DNA of 37,879 nt. It comes from CAZOWW01 sp964583765. GTDB lineage: Bacteria; Actinomycetota; Actinomycetes; Actinomycetales; Kineosporiaceae. Shown here piece after piece: positions 15,211 to 22,687 of this stretch (position 1 is the stretch's first letter; each line of letters starts with the position of its first letter). The stretch is from the NCBI GenBank assembly GCA_964583765.1, contig CAZOWW010000049.1, forward strand, positions 1 through 37,879. The letters are read 5' to 3'. The notes under the pieces are model-generated. The model made no database searches. It was not told where the DNA came from and saw only the letters and a program-made list of their open reading frames with translations. Both the position numbers and the translations under genes were made by a program.

Positions 15211-15994
15211 GGTGCCCATGTCCGTCCCGGACGGGTACCCGGACACGGGGATCACCCGGGACCAGCTCGACCTGGTCGCCCGGGCACGGGTGTTCTTCGC
15301 CCACCAGTCGGTCGGCGAGGATGTGCTGAACGGTGTGCGCCTGGTCTGCGCCGACCACGGCCTGGCGCCGCAGATCGCCCCGTGGAGACCGGGATCGGGC
15401 GTGGGACGGGGCATCACGCACCTGCGGGTGGGCACCAACGGCGACCCGTTCGGCAAGCTCCGCTGCGTCCGGGACCTGGTCCACCAGGGGGCCGCCGGGC
15501 GGAACGGCATCGTGGTGGCGAAGCTGTGTTTCGTCGACATCGTCGCCACCACGGACATCACCTCGCTCTTCGCCGCCTACCGCGACACCCTGGCCCGCAT
15601 CGAGCGGGACCAGCCAGGGCTGCGGACGGTGGCGGTGACGATGCCGCTGACCGTCGATCCGGATCGGGTCACTCGCCTGAAGAGCGGGGCGAGGGCCCTG
15701 ACGGGACGCCCGGTGCGTTTCGGTCGTGCGGAGAACGCGGTCCGGGAACGGTTCAACAGGCTGATCCGCGGGACCTACCCCACCGAACGGGTCTTCGACC
15801 TGGCCGCGGTGGAGACCGGAGCAGCGGACCGGACGCCGGCCGTGCCGGATGAGGGCTCCCGGCGGAGCACGTCCACGAGGCCTCCCGCACTGCACCGCGG
15901 TCTCGCGCGCGATCTCGGCCATCTCAATGACGACGGGGCCCGGGCCGCCGCCCTCGCCTTTCTGGCCACACTCGCCCTGGTCGCGGGGCGGTGA
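15200..15994 (+). CDS. SGNH/GDSL-like hydrolase or acyltransferase, divergent
   Basis: A 264-residue protein that I place only tentatively. Near the N terminus VFFAHQSVGEDVLNGVRLV offers a possible nucleophilic Ser. Near the C terminus DLGHLNDDGARAAALAF matches the Asp-x-x-His block V of SGNH enzymes, with Asn and Gly as usual after the His. The middle has a beta-strand pattern (GIVVAKLCFVDIV, LRTVAVTMPLTV) that fits an alpha/beta/alpha fold. No signal peptide is seen. The ATG at 15200 follows GGGGGAGGG and overlaps the ligase gene by 11 bases. In this operon it might transfer or remove the acyl group; that is inference. Confidence 0.6.
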   Translation: MSAEVPMSVPDGYPDTGITRDQLDLVARARVFFAHQSVGEDVLNGVRLVCADHGLAPQIAPWRPGSGVGRGITHLRVGTNGDPFGKLRCVRDLVHQGAAGRNGIVVAKLCFVDIVATTDITSLFAAYRDTLARIERDQPGLRTVAVTMPLTVDPDRVTRLKSGARALTGRPVRFGRAENAVRERFNRLIRGTYPTERVFDLAAVETGAADRTPAVPDEGSRRSTSTRPPALHRGLARDLGHLNDDGARAAALAFLATLALVAGR

Positions 15995-16383
15995 TCGGGA
16001 TGAGCACCGAGGTGGGTACGGACATCGTCTCGGTACCGCGGATCGCCGCGCTGGTGCGGTCCCGGGGGGACACCTTCCTACCGCGCTGGTTCACCCCGGC
16101 GGAGATCGGGTACTGCGCGGCGAAGGCCCACCCGAGCCGTCACCTCGCAGCCCGGATCGCGGCCAAGGAGGCAGTGCTCAAGGCGCTGCCCTTCTCCACC
16201 GGCGGGCCCCTGCCGTGGCGGTCCATCGAGATCATGACGGACGCCGACGGCACACCCTCCGTGCGCCTGTCCGGGGCGGTGCTGGAAGCGGCCCGTGAGG
16301 CCGCGGTCGGCCGGATCAGGGTCTCGCTGTCGCACTGCGACGAGTACGCCACGGCGGTCGCCCTCGTGGAAGCGGGCCGATGA
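15991..16383 (+). CDS. Holo-ACP synthase (4'-phosphopantetheinyl transferase, AcpS type)
   Basis: Transfers the phosphopantetheine arm of CoA to the Ser of an acyl carrier protein. AcpS hallmarks: VGTDIVSVPRI with the metal-binding Asp, RIAAKEAVLKAL (the KEA metal and base site) and VSLSHCDEYATAVAL. Length (130 residues) is normal. Two starts fit, GTG at 15991 (GTGA overlap with the previous stop) and ATG at 16000. Its place inside the operon suggests that it serves the ACP at 10856 rather than only general lipid synthesis. If the genome holds another AcpS, this one is a pathway-specific copy. Confidence 0.88.
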   Translation: MIGMSTEVGTDIVSVPRIAALVRSRGDTFLPRWFTPAEIGYCAAKAHPSRHLAARIAAKEAVLKALPFSTGGPLPWRSIEIMTDADGTPSVRLSGAVLEAAREAAVGRIRVSLSHCDEYATAVALVEAGR

Positions 16384-16715
16384 ACGGGACGCCGCCCAAC
16401 CCGCCGCGCCCGGTACCGAGGCTCGATCCCGACCGGCTCGTGGCGTTCCGTGAGTACCTGTCTCTGGGCGCCGCGGACGACGACGAGCTCGAGGCCGTTC
16501 GGCTCGCGCTGCTCATCGAGGACCTGTTCGGGATGGTCATGCCGGATGCCTGGATCGACCGCGACCTGCTGTCCGATCCCGTGCGGTGGACCGGGCTGCT
16601 CGCCGCGGGCCGGGGCGGCACGGGCACCGACCTCGGCACTGTCGTCGTCCCTGGCTCCGGTACACCGACAGGATCCGGTTCCGGGCCGGGCCCGGTTCAG
16701 GAAGGACGCCGCTGA
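16380..16715 (+). CDS. Acyl-carrier-protein-like protein lacking the attachment serine
   Basis: A 111-residue protein. Residues about 25-75 follow the ACP pattern after the prosthetic-group site: EAVRLALLIEDLFGMVMPD, then a helix ending DPVRWTGLLAAGRG. At the expected position of the DSL motif it reads DDDELEA, so no Ser is available. The tail is Gly/Pro/Ser-rich. ACP-like proteins without Ser can act as scaffolds or partners. It overlaps the AcpS gene (ATGA) and the next gene (TGATG), so it is surely part of the operon. The family assignment rests on helix pattern only. Confidence 0.6.
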   Translation: MNGTPPNPPRPVPRLDPDRLVAFREYLSLGAADDDELEAVRLALLIEDLFGMVMPDAWIDRDLLSDPVRWTGLLAAGRGGTGTDLGTVVVPGSGTPTGSGSGPGPVQEGRR

Positions 16716-18718
16716 TGTGCGGGATCTGCGGGATCGCGAGCTTCGACGGGCCACCCGACCTGGGCCTGCTCCGGCGGATGACGGCGCGCCTGCATCACCG
16801 AGGTCCCGACGGCAACGGCTGGTTCCGGGACGCGCACGCCGCCCTCGGGCACAGCAGGCTCGCGATCGTCGACACGGCCGGGGGCGCGCAGCCCATGGCC
16901 AATGCCGAGCGAAGCGTCTGGGTGACCTTCAACGGCGAGATCTTCAACTACGTCGAGCTGGCCGAGGAGCTCCGGGGCCTGGGACACCGGTTCCGGACCG
17001 CGAGCGACACCGAGGTCATCGTGCACGCCTGGGAGCAGTGGGGACAGGAGTGCTTCGACCGGTTCAACGGTCAGTGGGCGCTGGGTCTGTGGGACCGTCG
17101 GGACCAGCGGCTCGTCCTCAGCCGGGACCGGCTCGGCGTCCGGCCGCTGTACCTGACCCACGGGAACGGGCAGGTGCGGTTCGCCTCGGAGGTCAAGGCC
17201 CTCTTCGCGGACCCTGCCCTGGACCGCGCGTTCGACCCGGTGGGCCTGGAACAGACCTTCACCTATTGGTCGACGGTGGCCCCGCGCACGGTGTTCCGCG
17301 GGATCGAGCAGCTCGAGCCGGGGCACGTGGCGGTGTTCGACCGGACAGGCCTGCGCCGTCGCGCCTACTGGAGCATCACCTTTCCCCCGCGGGGCAACGA
17401 GCCAGTGGGTGACCTGCACGGGACCACGCAGGAGCTGCGCGAGCGGCTGGTCACGGCGACCCGGTTGCGGTTCCTGCGCAGCGACGTCCCGGTGGGGGCC
17501 TACCTCTCCGGCGGCCTGGACTCCTCGGTCACGGCGGCGATCATCCGGGCGTACACCGACGTACCACTGCACACGTTCTCCTTGCGTTTCGAGGATCCCG
17601 ACCTCGACGAGGGCTCGTTCCAGCAGCAGATGGCTCGCCGGCTGGGCACCGATCACCGGGACGTCGTGGTCGGTCCGGGCGACGTCGCCGAGGTCTTCCC
17701 CGAGGTGGTCCGGCATGCGGAGACCCCGGTGCTGCGGGCCGCGGCGGCGCCGATGTTCCTGCTCTCGCGGCTCGTGGCCGACAACGGCTTCAAGGTCGTC
17801 GTCACCGGGGAGGGCGCCGACGAGGTGCTCGGCGGGTACGACCTCTTCCGGGAGGCCGCGGTGCGGTTGTTCTGGTCCCGGGACCCAGCCTCGGCCCGCC
17901 GGGCCCGGGCGACCGAGTTGCTGTACCCGTGGATGGCCCGGTCGCCAGGGCGCGCGCCCGCCTTCGCGCGGAGCTTCTTCGGCCGCAACCTCGACCCCGC
18001 CGATCCTGCGGTGTCCCACCGGCCGCGGTGGGACTCGACCTCCGTGATCAAGAACCTGCTCTCCGCCGAGCTGCGCGAGGAACTCTCCCGTTCCCCGATG
18101 CCGGATCTGCCCGCCACCCCGCCCGTGGACGCGAGGGAGTGGGACCCGCTGTGCCGGGCCCAGTGGTGGGAGATGACCACCCTGCTCCCCGGCTACCTGC
18201 TGGCCTCCCAGGGGGATCGCATGCTCATGGCGAACTCGGTCGAGGGCCGGTTCCCGTTCCTCGACCGGGACGTCGTCGAGTTCGCGGGGCGCCTGCCCAC
18301 CTGGCAGAAGCTGCTCGGCCTGGAGGAGAAGTACCTCCTGAAGCGGGCCTTCGCCGACCTCGTGCCCGCCACGGTGCGACAGCGCCCCAAGCAGCCCTAC
18401 CGGGCACCCGACGCGGCCGCCTTCTTCGGCGCCGCACGGCCCGACTGGCTCGAGGAAATCGCCGGTGAGCACGCCGTGAAGGCGGCCGGGGTCTTCGAGC
18501 CGGGCCCCGTCGCGGGCCTGTTCGCCAAGTGTGCCCGGACCCGCGGGGCGGGGTTGGGCAACACCGACAACATGCGTGCCCTCGCCGTCCTGTCCACCCA
18601 ACTCGTCCACGACCACTTCATCGCCCACGACGGTTCCACCGGCCGCGACTCCGGAGCGGGGCTACCCGAGCCCTCGGTCGCGGTCGATCTGCTTCCCGAG
18701 GAGGGGAAACCCCGATGA
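16715..18718 (+). CDS. AsnB-type glutamine amidotransferase (asparagine synthase family)
   Basis: A 667-residue two-domain enzyme. The N-terminal class II glutaminase starts MCGICG, with Cys2 as nucleophile after Met removal, and shows RLHHRGPDG, GHSRLAIVD and NGEIFNY. The C-terminal synthetase has the ATP-pyrophosphatase loop LSGGLDSS near residues 264-271 and VVTGEGADEVLGGYD. Ammonia from Gln is passed to an adenylated carboxylate. In polysaccharide loci such proteins often amidate uronic acids or other carboxyl groups rather than make asparagine. The ATG at 16715 overlaps the preceding stop, and the gene overlaps the NadE-type gene by 4 bases. True asparagine synthesis cannot be excluded. 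Confidence 0.87.
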   Translation: MCGICGIASFDGPPDLGLLRRMTARLHHRGPDGNGWFRDAHAALGHSRLAIVDTAGGAQPMANAERSVWVTFNGEIFNYVELAEELRGLGHRFRTASDTEVIVHAWEQWGQECFDRFNGQWALGLWDRRDQRLVLSRDRLGVRPLYLTHGNGQVRFASEVKALFADPALDRAFDPVGLEQTFTYWSTVAPRTVFRGIEQLEPGHVAVFDRTGLRRRAYWSITFPPRGNEPVGDLHGTTQELRERLVTATRLRFLRSDVPVGAYLSGGLDSSVTAAIIRAYTDVPLHTFSLRFEDPDLDEGSFQQQMARRLGTDHRDVVVGPGDVAEVFPEVVRHAETPVLRAAAAPMFLLSRLVADNGFKVVVTGEGADEVLGGYDLFREAAVRLFWSRDPASARRARATELLYPWMARSPGRAPAFARSFFGRNLDPADPAVSHRPRWDSTSVIKNLLSAELREELSRSPMPDLPATPPVDAREWDPLCRAQWWEMTTLLPGYLLASQGDRMLMANSVEGRFPFLDRDVVEFAGRLPTWQKLLGLEEKYLLKRAFADLVPATVRQRPKQPYRAPDAAAFFGAARPDWLEEIAGEHAVKAAGVFEPGPVAGLFAKCARTRGAGLGNTDNMRALAVLSTQLVHDHFIAHDGSTGRDSGAGLPEPSVAVDLLPEEGKPR

Positions 18719-19722
18719 GCACAGTGACCCACACCTACGGCCCGGCGAGCCTGGCGATCGATCCCGAGGAGGAGGCCCGCCGGACTCGCGCGGTGCTGCT
18801 CGACCTGCTGGGACGTTCCCGGCGCCGGGGCGTCGTCGTCGCGCTGTCCGGCGGCATCGACTCCAGCGTGGTCGCGGCCCTGTGCGTGGCCGCGATCGGT
18901 CCGGAGCGTGTCTTCGGCCTGCACATGCCCGAGCGGGAGTCCTCTCCGGCGACCCTGGATCTGAGCCGGACGGTGTCCGACGCCCTCGGCATCGCGTCGG
19001 AGACCGAGGACATCACGCCGATCCTGGACGCCGCGGGCTGCTACCGGCGCCGGGACGACGCGATCCGGACGGTCGTCCCCGAGTACGGGCCGGAGCACCG
19101 CTCGAAGATCGTGCTCCCCAGCGTGGTCGACTCCGACAGCTACCGGCTCTACTCGATCGTCGTGCAGGACGCCGAGGGGGCTACCACCACCCGCAGGCTC
19201 ACCCCCGAGGTCTACCTGGGGATCGTGGCCGCGACCAACTTCAAGCAGCGGGTGCGCAAGATGCTGGAGTACCACCACGCCGACCGGCTGAACTACGTCG
19301 TGGCCGGCACCCCCAACCGGCTCGAGTTCGACCAGGGCTTCTTCGTCAAGCTCGGGGACGGCGCCGCGGACGTCAAGCCGATCGCCCACCTGTACAAGTG
19401 CCAGGTCTACGCCCTGGCCGAGCACCTGGGGGTGCCCGAGGTCATCCGCACACGGCCGTCGACCACGGACACCTACTCCCTGCCCCAGTCCCAGGAGGAG
19501 TTCTACTTCTCGCTGCCGCACCAGCGCATGGACCTGTGCCTGTTCGGCAAGAACGCCGGGGTCCCGGTGGAAGAGGTCGCCGCCGCCACCGGGCTGACAG
19601 TCGAACAGGTGTACCGCGTCTACCGGGACATCGACCAGAAGCGCCGGAGCACGCAGTACCTGCACCTGGGGGCCGAGACCGTGGGGGAGATCCCGGAGGT
19701 CTCCCGGGCGGCCCTCGGGTGA
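18715..19722 (+). CDS. NadE-type ammonia-dependent ligase (NAD synthase family)
   Basis: A 335-residue N-type ATP-pyrophosphatase. The P-loop is ALSGGIDSS (residues about 41-49). The NadE blocks GTPNRLEFDQGFFVKLGDG and DVKPIAHLYKCQVYALAEHLG match the nicotinate-adenine-dinucleotide binding and ammonia-handling region of bacterial NAD synthases. It is about 60 residues longer than E. coli NadE, with extra sequence between the P-loop and the GTPN block. It has no glutaminase domain and so needs free ammonia, which the AsnB-type neighbour could supply. Last gene of the block. It may be a true NAD synthase or a relative recruited to amidate a pathway intermediate. Confidence 0.75.
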   Translation: MSTVTHTYGPASLAIDPEEEARRTRAVLLDLLGRSRRRGVVVALSGGIDSSVVAALCVAAIGPERVFGLHMPERESSPATLDLSRTVSDALGIASETEDITPILDAAGCYRRRDDAIRTVVPEYGPEHRSKIVLPSVVDSDSYRLYSIVVQDAEGATTTRRLTPEVYLGIVAATNFKQRVRKMLEYHHADRLNYVVAGTPNRLEFDQGFFVKLGDGAADVKPIAHLYKCQVYALAEHLGVPEVIRTRPSTTDTYSLPQSQEEFYFSLPHQRMDLCLFGKNAGVPVEEVAAATGLTVEQVYRVYRDIDQKRRSTQYLHLGAETVGEIPEVSRAALG

Positions 19723-20441
19723 TCGGACGGCGCCGGACCGTGCCAGGGGCGGCGGCCATGACTGGCCCCTTCGCCGGACCGTGCGGAGGATGACGTCTCC
19801 CGTGGGTTGTCGGGGGCGGATTCGGGCAACGGCCGGCGGCGCGTGGGTGATAATCCGCGTGGCGTTCACATGGAATTCGTCCGATCTTTGAATCTGTTTG
19901 CCCTGGCTGTGGGATTCGTTTCCCGCTCATCTCGCGGAGATCTCCGGTCCACCTCGCCGGGGTAGTGCCCGGGGGTATGCCGGGATTCTCGCGTGAAATG
20001 TCACGCTTGGGCGCGGCCGTGTGCCCGGTCCTGGGTGCCGCATTGCCGTGAATGGCGCCCGGCGAGTGTCCCTGTGTGACTCCCTGGAATGCCTCCGGGC
20101 GGGACCGGATCCGAGTCTTCGGGTGTCACCGCAGGTCATCGCCTTGTTGGTGGATCCAGTTACTCGGACTGATCTGGCCGGAACACTGCTGGCGGCGTCC
20201 CGCAATGTGTGGTTCAGTTCACCGGGAAGTTGCTCATTATTGGGTGAGAAAAATCGGCGAACCCTTGGTGTCGCCCGTCGTCCCCGTGGCATCCTGAGTT
20301 TCAGGAGGATCTGTTCGAGAGAAGGGCCATCGACTGTCTCGCGTGCGTTCTTGTGGTGAGCTGCGAGGCGGGGTGGCGCCATTCCTGTGGATCGCGTCGC
20401 CCGTCGGGGCGGAGTGGCACGTCATTTTCGAGGGGGTTGGC
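19723..20441. other. Non-coding region between two polysaccharide blocks
   Basis: About 0.7 kb with visibly lower GC than its surroundings and no credible gene. A 13-base direct repeat CGCCGGACCGTGC (19731-19743 and 19772-19784) flanks a possible hairpin AGGGGC...GCCCCT (19745-19770), which may end the upstream transcript. The AT-richer part from about 19840 to 20340 probably holds the promoter for the block beginning at 20442; I cannot name its boxes with confidence. Confidence 0.45.
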
Positions 20442-21629
20442 ATGTCCCGAACCGGTGGTGCGGCCGAATCGGTGTCGCGGCTCCAGGAGATCGTGGCAGG
20501 ACGCGAGGCCTGCGCTCCGGGTGGGGTGACGGGTGAGGACCGGGGGGTCTCTCGGGACGGCGCCGTCCCAGTCCAGGGCACCCAGGTGGGCGCCGTCCGC
20601 GGTCCGGTCGGCGCGGACCCGGATCTGGACCCGACCCTGGACGTGGACCCGACCCTGGACGTGGACCCGGCCCTGGACGTGGACCCGGCCCTGGACCCGG
20701 ACGAGGGCGGGATTCCGGACCCGCCCCGGGTGATCGATCTGCGGGAGGTCCCCGGGGAGCCCGAGGCAGGGGTGCACCGGGTGCGCCTGGGCGGCTGCCT
20801 GGTGGACCTGGTCGCCGCCGACCAGGCACAGCAGATCCTCGAGGGACATCTGCGGCGACCGCCGCGGACGGGCACGGTGCTGGTCGCCTCGGCGAACCTG
20901 GACCACATCACGCATTTCGGGGGTCGTCCCGCGGGCGACGCCCTCGATCCGCCCGGCATGGACGATTGGCTTGTGCTCCTGGACGGCGCGCCGCTGGTCA
21001 CCGCGGCCCGCAGGCTCACTGGCGTGGACTACCCCCGCCTGGCCGGGGCGGACCTGCTCCCCGTCCTGCTCGCCTCGGCAGAGCGGCACCACCGATCGGT
21101 GGCCTTCCTCGGTGGCTCGCCCGAACTGCGGCGGAGCCTGGCCGCGGCCGTGTACCGCCGGTGGCCCACCCTGCGCGTGGTGGCCCACCTCACGCCGTCC
21201 CGCGATGAACTGGTCAACCCGACGACCGCCCGGTGGATCGCCTGCGAATTGGCCCGCCTCGGTCCGGACCTGCTCGTGGTGGCGCTCGGCAAGCCCCTGC
21301 AGGAGCGCTGGCTCGCCGCGCACGGCCGGCTCACCGGTGCGCGTCTGGCGGTCGGCTTCGGCGCGGCGGTCGACTTCGTGGCCGGAACCGTGCCCCGGGC
21401 TCCCCGGTGGATGCGGGAGCACGGTCTGGAGTGGAGCTATCGGCTCCTGCGGGAGCCGCGACGGATGTTCCGGCGCTACCTCGTGCAGGGGCCGGTCGCG
21501 ATGCTGCGACTGCGTCGTGACCAGGGCGCCGCCCCGGTGCTCCCGGCCCCGGTGATCCCGAGGCCCGCGGGCGAGTTGTGGGCGCCGGCCTCGCGACAGC
21601 CCATCGGTTCCATGGAGAACGAGCGATGA
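20442..21629 (+). CDS. WecG/TagA/CpsF family glycosyltransferase
   Basis: A 395-residue GT26-family enzyme that adds a sugar to a lipid-linked acceptor on the cytoplasmic side. Family landmarks: SANLDHITHF, WLVLLDGAPLV (the catalytic Asp), VAFLGGSPEL, VVALGKPLQERW, VDFVAGTVPRAPRWM and the C-terminal membrane-binding LEWSYRLLREPRRMFRRYL. The ATG at 20442 follows GAGGGGG. About 110 N-terminal residues are outside the family core and include an Asp/Pro tandem repeat (residues about 62-86). First gene of a three-gene block with two GT2 enzymes. It could add the second sugar of the repeat unit; the sugar is unknown. Confidence 0.87.
   Translation: MSRTGGAAESVSRLQEIVAGREACAPGGVTGEDRGVSRDGAVPVQGTQVGAVRGPVGADPDLDPTLDVDPTLDVDPALDVDPALDPDEGGIPDPPRVIDLREVPGEPEAGVHRVRLGGCLVDLVAADQAQQILEGHLRRPPRTGTVLVASANLDHITHFGGRPAGDALDPPGMDDWLVLLDGAPLVTAARRLTGVDYPRLAGADLLPVLLASAERHHRSVAFLGGSPELRRSLAAAVYRRWPTLRVVAHLTPSRDELVNPTTARWIACELARLGPDLLVVALGKPLQERWLAAHGRLTGARLAVGFGAAVDFVAGTVPRAPRWMREHGLEWSYRLLREPRRMFRRYLVQGPVAMLRLRRDQGAAPVLPAPVIPRPAGELWAPASRQPIGSMENER
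20628..20697. repeat. In-frame 18-base tandem repeat (nearly four copies) in the glycosyltransferase gene
   Basis: Unit GACCCGACCCTGGACGTG repeats at 20628, 20646, 20664 and 20682, the later copies with GGCCCTG instead of GACCCTG and the last incomplete. It encodes DPTLDV/DPALDV repeats, a strongly acidic linker before the catalytic domain. A multiple of three bases, so length changes would keep the frame. Confidence 0.9.
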
Positions 21630-22687
21630 GACCACCTGCGGAAGATCGGCCCCCCCAATGCACGGTGCTGATCGTCACGCACCAGAGCGCGCGGCACATC
21701 GGCGCACTCCTGCGGACGCTGGAGGCCCAGCGTGCCGCCGGGGTGGACCTGGAGGTGCTGGTCGTGGACAACGCCTCGACCGACACCACCGCCGCCGAGG
21801 TCTCGAGTTTCCCCGGGGTACGGCTCGTCCCGACGGGCGCCAACCTCGGGTTCGCCGCCGCGATCAACATCGGCTGTCGACTGATCCCGGTGGGCAGGCC
21901 GGTGCTCGTGCTCAACCCCGATCTGGTCCTCGAGTCCTGGGCGGTCGCGGAACTGCTGGCCGGTCTGGAAGATCCCGCGGTCGGGGTGGTCGTGCCCCAG
22001 TTGCGCAACGGGGACGGAACCGTGTGCCCGTCCCTGCGCCATGAGCCCTCTCTGGCCCGCGCCGCGGTGGACACCCTGTTCGGTCGCCGGGCTGCCTGGC
22101 TGCCGGAGGGGTGGAGCGGCATGGTCTGGGACCGGCGGGCCTACGGTCGGGAGCGGTCCGTGGACTGGGCCACCGGGGCGGCACTTCTGGTCTCCGGGAC
22201 CTGCCGGTTCCGGGTGGGGGAGTGGGACGCCCGCTACTTCCTCTACTCCGAGGAGACCGACTACCTGCGCCGGGTCCGGGAGGCGGGGTACCGGGTGCGC
22301 TACCGGCCCACGGCTGTGGTTCGCCACGTGGGCGCGGGCTCCGGGAGTTCGGATGCTCTGGCCGCCCTGTGCGCGGTCAATACCGTGCGCTACTACGGGC
22401 GTCACCATCGCCGTCCGGCGGTGATCGCCTACGCCGGGATCGTTGCCGTCCAGCAACTCCTGAGAGCCCGGCGGCCGGCGGCCCGTCTGGCCCTGCGCGC
22501 GTTGTTGTCCGAGCGTGTGCGAGCGACCCTGCCGGGTCCCGTCCCTGCGCCACGTCTTCCCGCGCCCCGTCCGGTGACTCTCGGGCGAGTGGAGCCGGGG
22601 ATCCGGAGCGGGGCGAAAGTCGTCGGAGGACCGGAGGTCCGGGACGGCGTGCCCGGCCGATTCGTTCCCGGGAGGCACGGTGGCTGA
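21626..22687 (+). CDS. GT2 family glycosyltransferase (rhamnosyltransferase-like)
   Basis: A 353-residue GT-A fold enzyme. Nucleotide-sugar binding: CTVLIVTHQS at the N terminus, LVVDNASTDTTAAEV and GANLGFAAAINIG. The metal-binding DxD equivalent is LNPDLVLE. The acceptor-side block WATGAALLVSG...YFLYSEETDYLRRVREAGYRV is typical of the WbbL/rhamnosyl group of GT2. A basic C-terminal half (RRPAARLALRALL) may lie on the membrane. It starts in an ATGA overlap with the previous gene. The last 70 residues look disordered. Confidence 0.87.
   Translation: MRPPAEDRPPQCTVLIVTHQSARHIGALLRTLEAQRAAGVDLEVLVVDNASTDTTAAEVSSFPGVRLVPTGANLGFAAAINIGCRLIPVGRPVLVLNPDLVLESWAVAELLAGLEDPAVGVVVPQLRNGDGTVCPSLRHEPSLARAAVDTLFGRRAAWLPEGWSGMVWDRRAYGRERSVDWATGAALLVSGTCRFRVGEWDARYFLYSEETDYLRRVREAGYRVRYRPTAVVRHVGAGSGSSDALAALCAVNTVRYYGRHHRRPAVIAYAGIVAVQQLLRARRPAARLALRALLSERVRATLPGPVPAPRLPAPRPVTLGRVEPGIRSGAKVVGGPEVRDGVPGRFVPGRHGG

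Noticed and set aside
13030..15561. Very long open frame on the minus strand
   Set aside because: It is the mirror of the acyltransferase, ligase and SGNH-like genes; it has no domain, ribosome site or family pattern, and such frames are common in high-GC DNA.
16697..18628. Long minus-strand frame opposite the AsnB-type gene
   Set aside because: Composition follows codon-position bias of the real gene; no recognisable motif.
20021..20359. Possible small gene in the 0.7 kb gap
   Set aside because: No family pattern and composition unlike coding sequence; better read as a leader and promoter region.
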